A DNA stretch of 38,276 nt. It comes from a virus. Below the pieces are notes generated by a model. It was not told the origin of the DNA. It searched no databases and saw nothing but the letters and a program-made list of their open reading frames with translations. The position numbers were made by a program, and so were the translations under genes. Below are positions 14,541 to 23,541 of the stretch, one piece after another; position 1 is the stretch's first letter; each line of letters begins with the position of its first letter. The stretch lies in the IMG/VR virus record IMGVR_UViG_3300032050_000353, positions 1 to 38,276 of that record; one strand, 5' to 3'.

Positions 14541-17500
14541 ATGAAAGTAATAGGTTTAAAGATAGAAATAGACGGTCTTAGCGACATCACAAAGGAAGTC
14601 GTTAAGCTCGAACAGGAATTAAAAACCCTGAATAACGACCTGAAAGGTGCTGAGATTGGTAGCGATGCTTACATAGACCTGCGCAATCAGATTGTTGCGA
14701 CGAGTGAAGCTCTGAAAGTTGCCAAAAAAGAGCAGAAAGACTTTGTAAAATCTGCCGAAGCGACCAAAGCGGCGGAGGGTTCTTACTATGCGCTCAATCA
14801 GGAGTTAGTTGATTTGAAGAAAGCCTACAAAAACCTAAGCGCAGCCGAACGCGAAAGCGCAAAAGGCGATGAGCTGCAAAAGAAAATACAGGGGCTTGAT
14901 GCTGAACTCAAAAAAATAGACAGCGGCATCGGACAATTCCAAAGAAACGTCGGGAACTATCCTAAAGGCATCGGTAAAATAGTTAAGGGCTTAGAACAAG
15001 TAATACCAGGCTTTGAAAATTTTAGCAAAAGCCTACAAGATAGCTCAGGAAAGCTTAACATTTTTGGCAAAGCTCTTGTCGGTGGATTCTTAGCTTTTCA
15101 AGGTGCTAAACTGATAGGGCAAGCGATTAAAGCCCTTGATGAATTTGTTTCTAAAATCAACGAAACGCGCGAGGTGGTCGCTGAATTTTCGGGCGCATAC
15201 GGTGACGACCTCGATAATATAACGGCAAGCACCACCGCCTTAGCTACCACGTTCGATACGGACGCTAAACAGATAGCAGAAGCAGCGCAGGCGCTATCGC
15301 AGCAGCTCGGTATAGGCTTTGAGGATGCGCTCGGCAAGCTCGAAGGCGCATTGGTAGAAGGACGCGGCAACGCATCGGACTATCTCAGCACAATAACGGA
15401 ATATCCCGAAGCATTTAAAGAAGCAGGAACGGAAGTTACGCAGTTTTCAGAGCGCAATCAGCAGCTTTTGGACACAAACAAAGAGCTTGCAGCCTCGCAG
15501 GTGGATGTGGCAAAGCGTTTGACAGGTGTAACGGATGGACTAAAACAGGCAGGGAACGCGATTTATACAGGACTTTTCCTGATTTTGGCGCAACTTATAG
15601 ACCTATTCAAACCCGTTGGTGCTGCGTTTGCTAAACTTGGCACGGCTGTTTCGGGATTGTTCGGTACGTTTAAGGCGGCAGGCGATGAAGCCTCACTGTT
15701 TTCTAAGATTATACAGCTTACACTTGTCCGACCGTTTCAGATTCTCGCAGGCATCTTGCAAGTTGGGGCGGATGTTTTGACGTTTTTTGTTGATGGGCTT
15801 AAAAGCATCATCGAACAAAGCCCATTTTTGCAGGCTGTATTTAAACGCATATCGGATTTTGCAACGTCCGTAAATGAGGGCTTCACTAATCTGCCTGCGG
15901 TCTTTGCAGGTGTTATCGAAGCATTGAAACAATTAGGTAGAAACTTTGTGGACTTCTTTAAAGTCCTAAGCTTAGACACTCAAATATTTGGAAACCAAAT
16001 AAAAGAGTTTTTCGGCGCAAATGTAAACGCAGCCATAGCCGAACTAAAGCGACGTAGAGCCGAAATAACGGACGAAAGCCGAACCGTAGGACAAGCTTTT
16101 GCGGATGGGTTTAATAATGCGAAAGCCGCAGCCGATAAGAGCGCAGCAGAGGAAGCACGCAAGAACGCTGCAATCGAAGCGGACAAAGCAAGACAGGCGG
16201 CTGCAACTGAAAGCAATAAAGACCTGAAAGCGCGTGCCGAAAAGCAACGCGAAGCCGCAAAGAAGTTAGCCGAAGACCGCAAGAAATACGCAGAGGATGA
16301 AATCAAACAAGCTCAGTCACGTGCTGCACTCTTAGCTGACTTACAAGCGCGTGTTATTGATGCAACGATAGACAATATCGAAAACGCTCGCAGCCGTGAA
16401 ATAGCAGCTATACAGGATGGATTTAACGACCAAGTAGCAGCCTATAAAAAAGGATATGACGATTTGGTGGCTCAGGGTCAAGAACGTGAAAAGGAACTGA
16501 TAGCACTATTTGGACAAAACAGCACTGAAGTGTTGAATGCTCGCAAAGCTTTGACCGCTGACTTAGCTCTAATCCAAGCCGAACAGAACGCGATTTTAAA
16601 GCAGCTCGAAACTAAGCGCAATGCAGATATTGCAAAGGTAAATGAGGACTACCGCACAGCCGAAATTGAAAAGGCAAAACAGTTAGCGGACGACCTACGC
16701 ACATTTAGAGATGAAGCTCTAAGCTCCGAGATTGAATACATTGACAGGCTTTCAGATATTCGCAGCGATGAGCAACAGGCGGCACTCAATCAGTTACTCA
16801 CAAACGAAAAGGACGCGGCTAAACGCTCGGAAATTATACGTTTGCAGCTCGAACAAGAAACAGCCGATAAGCTTGCAACGCTTAGACTGAAACTCAGAGC
16901 GGTGGACGACCAAGAAGCCTTCCTAAATTCTCAGAAAGCCGCAGGCATACAAATTAAACAAGAAGAGTTCGACGCGGTCTTAGCAGCAAGGGCGCAACTA
17001 AACAAAGATTTAACGGCTTTGGAATTGGAACAAACCGAGCGCGTGCGAGCTGAGTCCGAAAAGCAAAAGCAAGCAAGACAGCAACAGCTTGAACAGGTTG
17101 CTGATTATGTCGAGCAAGGCTTGTCCGCGTTGGATGGGTTCTTAGACGCTGCGAACGCAAGACAGGAAAAGCAAATTGAGGAACGCATCGAAGCGAGCGC
17201 AGAAAGACAGTCACAGCTCGAAAGCGAAATCGAAAACGCAACGGGACTACGCAAAAAGTTCTTGCAGCAGCAGCTTGCAAACGAGGTGGCGAACGCGGAA
17301 AAGCTCGCAAAGGAACAGGAAAAGATACAGCGCAAAGCAGCGATAGCAGACAAAGCAATAGCCCTAACCCAATCTATTATACAAGGCTTGTTAGGCGTGG
17401 CACGTGCATCGGCATCGGCTCCCCCTCCGTTCAACATTCCTGCAATCGTTGCGGCTTCGATACAAGGCGCGGCACAAACGGCACTAATCGCAGCGCAGCC

Positions 17501-17933
17501 ACTTGCAGATGGTGGTGCTGTTGGTGGTGACGCGATTATAGGCACAGTTTCTCCCGTGTTGCTACCCGATTCAGGTGGTAAAATCGTAATGGCTCAAAAC
17601 ATACCGACCACAGGCAAAGGTGATAACGTACTTGTTGCGGCTCGTGTGGGTGAAACGGTTTTGAATGCGGAACAGACTAACCGACTAAGACCGTACCTAA
17701 GCGCAGCACGAGTGCCAGGCTTTGCAACAGGTGGACTGATTGGTGGCGTTTCTACCGTGCCAAATCTTGCAGGTGTAACATCGGGCGGTTCGGATGCAAT
17801 TCGAGCGTTTAACGAGCGAACAGAAGCGATTAAGGAACAGGTGCTAAGCACTAAGGTTATACTTGTAACGGACGACTTGAAACGCGATAACGAGAATAAC
17901 GACAGGATAACGAAACGCGCAAGATTTGAATAA
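14541..17933 (+). CDS. Tail tape measure protein
   Basis: A 1130-residue protein, the longest in the genome. Residues 1-125 form a coiled coil (SDITKEVVKLEQELKTLNND), a hydrophobic block lies near 330-430 (IYTGLFLILAQLIDLF; FQILAGILQVGADVLTFFV), a very long Ala/Glu/Lys/Arg coiled coil covers about 540-930, and the end is glycine-rich (GGAVGGDAIIGTVSPVLLPD; VGETVLNAEQT; PGFATGGLIGG), typical of tape measures. It sets tail length; at roughly 0.15 nm per residue the tail would be near 170 nm (estimate). It has its own candidate promoter and a bidirectional terminator. Confidence 0.93.
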   Translation: MKVIGLKIEIDGLSDITKEVVKLEQELKTLNNDLKGAEIGSDAYIDLRNQIVATSEALKVAKKEQKDFVKSAEATKAAEGSYYALNQELVDLKKAYKNLSAAERESAKGDELQKKIQGLDAELKKIDSGIGQFQRNVGNYPKGIGKIVKGLEQVIPGFENFSKSLQDSSGKLNIFGKALVGGFLAFQGAKLIGQAIKALDEFVSKINETREVVAEFSGAYGDDLDNITASTTALATTFDTDAKQIAEAAQALSQQLGIGFEDALGKLEGALVEGRGNASDYLSTITEYPEAFKEAGTEVTQFSERNQQLLDTNKELAASQVDVAKRLTGVTDGLKQAGNAIYTGLFLILAQLIDLFKPVGAAFAKLGTAVSGLFGTFKAAGDEASLFSKIIQLTLVRPFQILAGILQVGADVLTFFVDGLKSIIEQSPFLQAVFKRISDFATSVNEGFTNLPAVFAGVIEALKQLGRNFVDFFKVLSLDTQIFGNQIKEFFGANVNAAIAELKRRRAEITDESRTVGQAFADGFNNAKAAADKSAAEEARKNAAIEADKARQAAATESNKDLKARAEKQREAAKKLAEDRKKYAEDEIKQAQSRAALLADLQARVIDATIDNIENARSREIAAIQDGFNDQVAAYKKGYDDLVAQGQEREKELIALFGQNSTEVLNARKALTADLALIQAEQNAILKQLETKRNADIAKVNEDYRTAEIEKAKQLADDLRTFRDEALSSEIEYIDRLSDIRSDEQQAALNQLLTNEKDAAKRSEIIRLQLEQETADKLATLRLKLRAVDDQEAFLNSQKAAGIQIKQEEFDAVLAARAQLNKDLTALELEQTERVRAESEKQKQARQQQLEQVADYVEQGLSALDGFLDAANARQEKQIEERIEASAERQSQLESEIENATGLRKKFLQQQLANEVANAEKLAKEQEKIQRKAAIADKAIALTQSIIQGLLGVARASASAPPPFNIPAIVAASIQGAAQTALIAAQPLADGGAVGGDAIIGTVSPVLLPDSGGKIVMAQNIPTTGKGDNVLVAARVGETVLNAEQTNRLRPYLSAARVPGFATGGLIGGVSTVPNLAGVTSGGSDAIRAFNERTEAIKEQVLSTKVILVTDDLKRDNENNDRITKRARFE

Positions 17934-17934
17934 T

Positions 17935-17965
17935 AAAAAAGCCCTGCGAAAGCAGGGCTATATTT
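17935..17965. terminator. Bidirectional terminator after tape measure
   Basis: Stem AGCCCTGC/GCAGGGCT with GAAA loop (17940-17959), preceded by six A and followed by TATATTTT. Strong for the leftward gene (six U) and weaker for the rightward tape measure. Confidence 0.8.
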
Positions 17966-18342
17966 TAGTTGTAGTTTTGGCGCATAATATCGCTCGATTT
18001 CGTACAAAAGTATTTTAAGTTTTCATCCCAAGTATTTTCGCCAAATAAATGAAAGTTTGGGCTTAGTGTAAACCTAAATCCTACTATGGCAAATTGTTTG
18101 CGTTCCATATCAAGTTCGCCAGCGATTTCGACAGCTTTATTTTTTGCGGCATCGTAACTACTTGCAATAAATATTTTAATACCTTCGTCAGTAACGACTA
18201 TAATAATTGTATTCTTTTTTATTCTTTTTGAGAATAGGTTATCTTGTAAATACTTTTCATATTTTTTGCAGGCAAATTCATTAAAATTATTTGCAATTTC
18301 ATCGTTGCTTATTTTTAGCAACTCGTTAATATCAGTAATCAT
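17965..18342 (-). CDS. Antisense hypothetical protein
   Basis: A 125-residue protein convergent with the tape measure. It reads as a soluble alpha/beta domain: helical start (ITDINELLKISNDEIANNF), a strand IIIVVTDEGIKIFIASSYDAA, then AVEIAGELDMERKQF and FRFTLSPNFHLFG. No family recognised. This is the third minus-strand insertion in the late region. Unlike the other two it lacks a visible promoter cassette; its start codon overlaps the first bases of the plus-strand promoter for the next gene (18342-18349). Confidence 0.68.
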   Translation of the reverse strand: MITDINELLKISNDEIANNFNEFACKKYEKYLQDNLFSKRIKKNTIIIVVTDEGIKIFIASSYDAAKNKAVEIAGELDMERKQFAIVGFRFTLSPNFHLFGENTWDENLKYFCTKSSDIMRQNYN

Positions 18343-18349
18343 ATCTTTA
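18342..18349 (+). promoter_or_regulatory. Candidate leaderless promoter for 18354-18853
   Basis: TATCTTTA then AATA and the ATG at 18354. The 4-nt distance from the -7 box to the ATG is the same as at 4834 and 20580. No -33 TTTG at 19 bp (CAAC is there). Confidence 0.5.
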
Positions 18350-18353
18350 AATA

Positions 18354-18581
18354 ATGCACCCTAAACAGCATCTAATACCCTCCGACCATATCGAAGAAAT
18401 AAAAACGCTATCGGGTTGGTTAGAAAATTTACCGCGTGGACTCCCACAGGGGGACGACAGAACGCGATATTTATTTGAAATATACAACACTTACCTAAGC
18501 AGTAGCAACCGTGAACAGCTGGAAACCTGTTCATCTTGCAGAGGCAAAGTGTTGATGAATATTAAACTAATCTTAGAATGA
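18354..18581 (+). CDS. Hypothetical protein with CxxC
   Basis: A 75-residue acidic helical protein (DHIEEIKTLSGWLENLP) with a single CSSC pair near residues 59-62 that could bind metal or be redox active. The start sits 4 nt after a TATCTTTA box. Its stop overlaps the next ATG (18578). No family recognised. Confidence 0.6.
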   Translation: MHPKQHLIPSDHIEEIKTLSGWLENLPRGLPQGDDRTRYLFEIYNTYLSSSNREQLETCSSCRGKVLMNIKLILE

Positions 18582-18853
18582 CAAAGCAACAACTAACTAA
18601 AAACCTTGCCACCGCTTTAGCTGAAACCCTACTCAGCAAAGCCCTTACTCCCGAAACGCTCGCAGACTTCTTGCTCAGTTCGGGTCTTGTTTCCGAAATG
18701 CGAGCGCGTCAATACTGCGCCGTTCGGGAATTTTACAGGCTCTATGCGTCACAAAAGAAGTGCGAGCTAATCGAAGAAATGTCGCAAAAATATGCGGTTT
18801 CGGCTCGGCTCATGAAGAGTTTGACGACTGAGCAGCGCAGGTTTAGTTTTTAA
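18578..18853 (+). CDS. Hypothetical helical protein
   Basis: A 91-residue all-helical protein. The segment EEMSQKYAVSARLMKSLTTEQ could form a helix-turn-helix, so DNA binding is possible but unproven. It is coupled to the upstream CxxC gene by an ATGA overlap, and its stop overlaps the convergent sigma factor gene by 4 bp. No terminator separates the two convergent genes. Confidence 0.6.
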   Translation: MTKQQLTKNLATALAETLLSKALTPETLADFLLSSGLVSEMRARQYCAVREFYRLYASQKKCELIEEMSQKYAVSARLMKSLTTEQRRFSF

Positions 18854-19671
18854 AGCTGTGCCACTCGTTGCATTGTGCTGCGCATCTTAATGAGCGACTT
18901 GTCAACAATCTGCTGAATGCGGCTGCGTGTGAGGTTCATATCTTTGGCTATATCGTTTAAGAATTGCGGTGTGTAGTACCCGATACCGAAATAGCGTTTA
19001 ATTATTTCGGCATCCCTTTCAGATAGCACACTAAGCCCTTTTTTTACGAGGGTTTTTGTGTATTCCTCGTTTCGCTCTGCGTCTATGTCGATATCGCCTT
19101 GCAGCTCGTAACATTCCTCACTTTCAGTTTCATCTATCGGGCGGTCAATCTCGAAGATGGTATAATTTGCGGCTACTGAATTGCGTAGCTCCGTTTCAGT
19201 TATGCCTAAACGCTCGCATAGTTCTTCGTCTGTTAGGTATTCGCCCTTGGTCTTCAGGGCTTTTATTTGTTGGTTATGCCGTTGCGGGTGCATAGGGCAA
19301 TATATAAGGTTGCCCTTATCCTGGATATACGCGCTTATTCGCTGTCTAATCCACCATACAGCAAATGAAATAAAACGCACACCCTTAGTCGGGTCAAAGC
19401 GTTGCGCCGCAAAGATAAGACCCTCGTTGCCTTCTTGAATCAAGTCCGAAAGCCTAACATTGTGATTGAGGTAAAACTTAGCGATAGAAACGGCAAAGTG
19501 CAGGTTACTTGTAACGAGTTTCTCGCGTGCTGCTTCGGGGTCGTTGTCGAAATCACGCAGCAGCTCGGCTTCTTCTGCGTGGCTCATGTGTTTCAATGGC
19601 CTAATGTCGTTCATGTATTTGCCGAGTTCGGCGTGGGGTGTGGTGCGTGATGTTACTTTGAATTGTCGCAT
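18850..19671 (-). CDS. Phage RpoD-like sigma-70 factor
   Basis: A 273-residue group-1/2-type sigma factor. It opens MRQFKVTSRTTPHAELGKYM, matching the start of Bacteroidetes RpoD. Region 1.2 is PLKHMSHAEEAELLRDF. Region 2 holds LVTSNLHFAVSIAKFYL, RLSDLIQEGNEGLIFAAQRFD and FISFAVWWIRQRISAYI (2.3-2.4). Region 3 is YLTDEELCERLGITETEL. Region 4 is LSERDAEIIKRYFGIG, with FLNDIAKDMNLTRSRIQQIV forming the -33-binding HTH. All regions are present, so it should redirect host core RNA polymerase, most likely to the late phage genes. It is the last gene of a three-gene minus-strand operon. Confidence 0.95.
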   Translation of the reverse strand: MRQFKVTSRTTPHAELGKYMNDIRPLKHMSHAEEAELLRDFDNDPEAAREKLVTSNLHFAVSIAKFYLNHNVRLSDLIQEGNEGLIFAAQRFDPTKGVRFISFAVWWIRQRISAYIQDKGNLIYCPMHPQRHNQQIKALKTKGEYLTDEELCERLGITETELRNSVAANYTIFEIDRPIDETESEECYELQGDIDIDAERNEEYTKTLVKKGLSVLSERDAEIIKRYFGIGYYTPQFLNDIAKDMNLTRSRIQQIVDKSLIKMRSTMQRVAQL

Positions 19672-19841
19672 GATTTGATGTTTTGAATGCTGTCTAATGC
19701 TGTTTTGTAGCCGTTTTCGTAGCTATTTTTAGCTACTTGATAAGTGAAAGAACTAAACCACCATAAAATAAAAACGACAACTACAATGCTACAAAGTATA
19801 ACGTTTTTTAAATCGGTTTCAAATATCTTAGTTTCTTGCAT
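19653..19841 (-). CDS. Small single-pass membrane protein
   Basis: A 62-residue protein with one strong transmembrane helix at about 14-32 (NVILCSIVVVVFILWWFSSF). The start at 19841 lies 4 bp after the upstream gene's stop; an in-frame start at 20093 would overlap that gene throughout. It overlaps the sigma factor start by 19 bp. No family recognised. Confidence 0.65.
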   Translation of the reverse strand: MQETKIFETDLKNVILCSIVVVVFILWWFSSFTYQVAKNSYENGYKTALDSIQNIKSCDNSK

Positions 19842-19845
19842 GGTC

Positions 19846-20463
19846 TTATAGTTTATAAAATTTACTAATTTGTTCAGGATTAAAGCAGCCGTCGGGTTTG
19901 CCTTCTTTGAGCGGAATTGCGTATAGTTCGCCATCGTGTTCATAAGCTCGGCACTGAGTCGCAAAGCCTTCGGTTGTGAGGACTCCGCACAGTTCGTCGT
20001 GCTTGGGGGTGAATGTTTCAGGCGTTGGCGTAAATGTAATTTGAGCCGTTCTAAAAACCCAATTACCAAAAGAGCCGTCTTTGTATTTAACATAAATAGA
20101 CCTGTCGAATTTACTTAATACATCTATTTTACCTTCGATTACGATTTTAACATCATCCCCAACTTTCAACTCCTTCTCAATTGCTTCCTCAACTGTGCAG
20201 GTAATTTGATGCGGGGTGGGTTGGGGTTGTGCGTTATCAGAGTGGCGACCTGCTGTAAAATAATACGCGTCAGTATCGAACCACGTCCATTTTTCGCCTT
20301 TCTGCCAATAACTACTATCACCTTCGGTTGCTTCGTTATGTTTAGAACAAATGCAATGATGCCCTTCTTCTTTATTACTTTCTAATACCTGCCATTCTAC
20401 ACTCAATCTATCGTCGTAGAAATAAGTATCTTTTTCTAAGTTATTAAATTCTTCCTTTGTCAT
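19846..20463 (-). CDS. Hypothetical protein, first gene of the sigma operon
   Basis: A 205-residue soluble protein with several beta-rich segments: VEWQVLESNKEEGHHCICSK, VGDDVKIVIEGKID plus VKYKDGSFGNWVF (an SH3-like barrel pattern), and LCGVLTTEGFATQCRAYE. Cysteines are scattered, without a clear zinc motif. No family recognised. It is transcribed from a well-formed early-class promoter (20535-20505) together with the membrane protein and the sigma factor. Confidence 0.7.
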   Translation of the reverse strand: MTKEEFNNLEKDTYFYDDRLSVEWQVLESNKEEGHHCICSKHNEATEGDSSYWQKGEKWTWFDTDAYYFTAGRHSDNAQPQPTPHQITCTVEEAIEKELKVGDDVKIVIEGKIDVLSKFDRSIYVKYKDGSFGNWVFRTAQITFTPTPETFTPKHDELCGVLTTEGFATQCRAYEHDGELYAIPLKEGKPDGCFNPEQISKFYKL

Positions 20464-20504
20464 AGATTTAATTTTATACAGCCTGCGCTGTGATTAACGA
20501 TGCA

Positions 20505-20535
20505 CAAATCTACAAACATTTTTATAATTCACAAA
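20505..20535 (-). promoter_or_regulatory. Early-class promoter of the sigma operon
   Basis: Minus-strand -33 TTTG (20535-20532), exactly 19 bp, then -7 TAGATTTG (20512-20505). This is the full Bacteroidetes consensus, so the host polymerase should read it. The leader to the ATG at 20463 is about 35 nt. Confidence 0.75.
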
Positions 20536-20579
20536 CTTTTAAGTACATTTTTTTGCATTTTATCAATTTATTTTTGGAC

Positions 20580-20587
20580 TAACTTTG
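20580..20587 (+). promoter_or_regulatory. Late-class leaderless promoter of the head operon
   Basis: TAACTTTG followed by TAAC and the ATG at 20592. There is no TTTG box 19 bp upstream. Same geometry as the packaging operon promoter at 4834. Confidence 0.62.
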
Positions 20588-20591
20588 TAAC

Positions 20592-21674
20592 ATGGGAAAA
20601 GACATACATATAGAGGGCGAAATTTCAACCAATTGGGGAAATATTGTGAGCGACTTAGCAGCAGCTAAGGACGCAACTATCTATGTAAATAGCGGAGGTG
20701 GTTCTGTAACCGAAGGCTTCGCAATGGCAGACGCTATCCGCAGGCACTCAGCTAATAACACGGTCGATATTATCGGCACTGGTGTTGTTGCTTCTATCGC
20801 AACTATGATTTTGCTTGCAGCGAAAAAAGGACATCGCAAAATGACCGCTAATAGCTTTCTCATGATACATAACCCTACCGTACAAGTCGGTGGGGATGCG
20901 TCTGTTTTGCGTGGCTATGCTGATACGCTCGAAAGTATGACCGCTCGATTAGTTCAAAACTACTACGACGCGATTGCTTCTAACGGCAAGCTAATTAACG
21001 ACAGCGAACAGGAAACGAAGGCGCAAATACAAGTTTGGATGGAATCAGAAACGTGGTTTACCGCACAGCAAGCACTCGAAGCAGGGTTTATTGATGCCGT
21101 TGTCGAAGCGTCCGATTATGACATCGTTACGGTTAAAAACTACTGCAAAGGCTATACCAATACACCAAATGCAATACTTGAAGATATGGAACATACTAAA
21201 GAAGAAAGAACACTATTTCAAAAGTTCTTAGATTTTTTCAGAGCTGAAAAAGCTCCTATTTCAGAATCAAATACAACAGTTGAGAATATGACAAATGAAC
21301 AAATGGTAGAAGCCCTTGTTGCGGCTGGCTACTCAGTAGAAAAAGAACCAATCGAAGAGGAAAAAGTATTAACCGAAGAAGAAATGGTCGCAGCTCTCGA
21401 AGCTACGGGTATGAAGGTTAAGAAAGCCCCTGCTGCTGAAGTTGTAGTCGAAGAAAAGGTCGAAACCAAAGCCGAAAACAAGATGCAAAACGAGCTTCAA
21501 GCCATGCGCGAAGAAATTGCACGTTTGAAACTTGGCAACAAAGCACCGAAAGCCGAAGCTAAAACCGAAACTGCAAAGGGCGAAACACGTCGCGAGCAGG
21601 TTATGAATCAGTTTATCGCCGATAATCAGGACAAACTCAAAGCAATCGCTCAAAAAATCAAAGGCAGTCTTTAA
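20592..21674 (+). CDS. ClpP-like prohead protease fused to scaffold domain
   Basis: A 360-residue protein. Residues 1-180 are a ClpP/crotonase-fold protease: YVNSGGGSVTEGFAMADAI, nucleophile Ser68 in GTGVVASIATMILLA, His93 in FLMIHNP, and a FTAQQALEAGFIDAV end. Residues 200-360 are a Glu/Lys-rich helical region (EEEMVAALEATGMKVKKAPA; LQAMREEIARLKLG), consistent with a scaffold that is cleaved during head maturation. This protease-scaffold fusion just ahead of the capsid genes is common in tailed phages. It opens the head operon. Confidence 0.9.
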   Translation: MGKDIHIEGEISTNWGNIVSDLAAAKDATIYVNSGGGSVTEGFAMADAIRRHSANNTVDIIGTGVVASIATMILLAAKKGHRKMTANSFLMIHNPTVQVGGDASVLRGYADTLESMTARLVQNYYDAIASNGKLINDSEQETKAQIQVWMESETWFTAQQALEAGFIDAVVEASDYDIVTVKNYCKGYTNTPNAILEDMEHTKEERTLFQKFLDFFRAEKAPISESNTTVENMTNEQMVEALVAAGYSVEKEPIEEEKVLTEEEMVAALEATGMKVKKAPAAEVVVEEKVETKAENKMQNELQAMREEIARLKLGNKAPKAEAKTETAKGETRREQVMNQFIADNQDKLKAIAQKIKGSL

Positions 21675-21700
21675 TTAACTAAACTTATCATTAAAATATA

Positions 21701-22423
21701 ATGGCAAAGCAAAAGCAAATGCAAAAACGTGCTACATTCGCGCACGTTACGCCTAACAGCGGCGCACTCGTTCTACGTGGTGTAGACCCTGGATTCGACA
21801 CAACAGCACCCGAATTTACTATCGTAATTGCAGCAGGTGGAAACTCGGCAACGGCTACACTTTCGAGTGGTAACGCTTCTCTTTTTGAGTTTATTCGCGT
21901 GGAAATGTCCGACGGTAAAGGTCGTACTGCATCGGGTTCGTACGCAGGTGGTGTTATCAACTTGAATACAACCAACGTATCAAAAGCAAGCAGCTCAATT
22001 TATCCGAACATTACCTTTATGGTTGTTTACAAACTGAAAGATGGTGTTTCTTTGGGTGATGACGTTCCTGTTCAAAACTACCAAATTCCTTTGGATGCAG
22101 CAACAGTTGCGGCAGGTGTTACAATTCGCACAGCAGACCGTTTGAATACCACCGACAGAGGAACGCAAATCGCAATTGCCGTAACTTACGACGATATAGC
22201 AGAAGACACTACAATCGACGTAACTGCAATCGCTGCAATCGGCTTGACATTCGATGTGCTTAGAGGCGGTGTTTCTCAGGGTTCAATCACAATCGGCTCG
22301 AATGGAACAGGACAGCTTGTTGATGCTGGTGCGCTCGTTGCGGGCAATTATGTATTCAAAGCAATCTGTACAACTGCGGGCGCGGCTTTCGGAAGCTTCG
22401 CAGAGGTAACAATCACTGTTTAA
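21701..22423 (+). CDS. Probable head decoration protein
   Basis: A 240-residue, beta-rich, glycine/alanine/threonine-rich protein between the protease and the major capsid protein, the usual place of a decoration protein. The last 85 residues (YDDIAEDTTIDVTAIAAIGLT; GSITIGSNGTGQLVDAGAL; EVTITV end) look like an Ig-like beta sandwich. No family firmly recognised. It is followed by a GC-rich hairpin in the 55-bp gap before the capsid gene. Confidence 0.6.
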   Translation: MAKQKQMQKRATFAHVTPNSGALVLRGVDPGFDTTAPEFTIVIAAGGNSATATLSSGNASLFEFIRVEMSDGKGRTASGSYAGGVINLNTTNVSKASSSIYPNITFMVVYKLKDGVSLGDDVPVQNYQIPLDAATVAAGVTIRTADRLNTTDRGTQIAIAVTYDDIAEDTTIDVTAIAAIGLTFDVLRGGVSQGSITIGSNGTGQLVDAGALVAGNYVFKAICTTAGAAFGSFAEVTITV

Positions 22424-22478
22424 ACCTATTAAAAAATCATGCGGCGGCTTTCGGGTCGCTGCTTAATAACATAACTAA

Positions 22479-23486
22479 ATGGCAACTGAATCAGGTAGCT
22501 TAGACCTTAGGCTGAACACTCAGCAAACTATCACAATGATGTTAGAGCCTATCTTCACCGATGGACTTTTGGCAGACTCATTTTCTATTGTAAAAAACTT
22601 TTACGGCGGTGAATACGCTATCGGGCTTTTGGGTGCGATGCGTAACGTTACAGGCAAACAGCAAGCGTGTAGCCCTAAGTATAAGGGCGCGGCTACTTTG
22701 TCCGAGCGTAAATTGATTGCAAATTACCTCGAAGCGGGCGCAGTGCTTTGCTATGAGGAATTTATGCGTACACATTACGATTATCTTGCGCCGTTGTACA
22801 CAACTGCTCAGGGTACTCCGAACTTGACGCAGCTCGTTAATATCTTGATTACCCTTTTGGGTGACGGTATTCGAAGAGATGTTGAGCGCGTGGCATGGTT
22901 TGGAAATTCTGCAAGCACAGACGAAAATATCAACTTTGCCGATGGTGTATTCAAGTATATTGATGACCTTATCACAACCACCCAAATCGGCTACCGTGTG
23001 AACAGCACGCAAGGCACTTTGCTGACAGACCAACAAGCCTATGAGCTTTTGCAAGACGTAGTACAAAACGCCACAAGCGCATTGAAACGCTACAACCGTG
23101 CCGATAAGATTATTCATATCAGCGGTAACCTTTGGGACCAAATCCTGCGCTACTTGATGGACGCGTCTATCAGTAACGGTCTTATCAAAATCTTTGAAGA
23201 GCCACAGGGCGAGATGGTCGGCACATTTATGGGTATCAAAGTTTTGGCGCACTACAACTGGGATGACATCTCTTTTGAATATTTCGGCTTGGAACACCAA
23301 AACAAAATCATCTACACCGTTAAGTCTAACCTTATCATGGGTACGGATTTACGCGCAGATGCTTTGGGCGGTCAGGCTTTCTTCAAGACCTACCAAGACC
23401 CAAAAACAGACGAGATTTTCATGTCTTCTAAGTTTATACTCGCGGTGAACTATGTATGGCCTGAGCTTTTCAGCGTTGCGTTTTAA
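22479..23486 (+). CDS. Major capsid protein
   Basis: A 335-residue protein with an HK97-fold-like layout: N-terminal arm, ERKLIANYLEAGAVLCYEEFM helix, GDGIRRDVERVAWFGNSAS, a central domain with YNRADKIIHISGNLWDQILRYLM, and MGIKVLAHYNWDDISFEYFG before the terminal strand. It directly follows the protease/scaffold and decoration genes and is flanked by transcript-ending hairpins, as expected for a highly expressed gene. The call rests on length, context and pattern. Confidence 0.85.
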   Translation: MATESGSLDLRLNTQQTITMMLEPIFTDGLLADSFSIVKNFYGGEYAIGLLGAMRNVTGKQQACSPKYKGAATLSERKLIANYLEAGAVLCYEEFMRTHYDYLAPLYTTAQGTPNLTQLVNILITLLGDGIRRDVERVAWFGNSASTDENINFADGVFKYIDDLITTTQIGYRVNSTQGTLLTDQQAYELLQDVVQNATSALKRYNRADKIIHISGNLWDQILRYLMDASISNGLIKIFEEPQGEMVGTFMGIKVLAHYNWDDISFEYFGLEHQNKIIYTVKSNLIMGTDLRADALGGQAFFKTYQDPKTDEIFMSSKFILAVNYVWPELFSVAF

Positions 23487-23501
23487 TCGAAACAAAATTT
23501 A

Positions 23502-23521
23502 AGGGGGTGTAATAGCCCCCT
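23502..23521 (+). terminator. Weak hairpin/attenuator after major capsid gene
   Basis: Stem AGGGGG/CCCCCT (23502-23507 with 23516-23521), 8-base loop, followed by AACTTTAAA rather than a clean T run. It may attenuate transcription or protect the capsid transcript end. Confidence 0.5.
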
Positions 23522-23541
23522 AACTTTAAATATATTTTCAA

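Noticed and set aside
17105-17545. 146-codon minus-strand ORF within the tape measure
   Set aside because: Cys/Ala/Ser-rich composition typical of the antisense of a coiled-coil gene; no promoter or independent start.
19653-20093. 146-residue form of the small membrane protein
   Set aside because: It would overlap the upstream gene almost entirely; the ATG at 19841 directly after that gene's stop is preferred.
22578-23300. 240-codon minus-strand ORF
   Set aside because: It lies wholly antisense to the major capsid gene and has the composition of a shadow frame (His, Val, Cys rich), with no start context.
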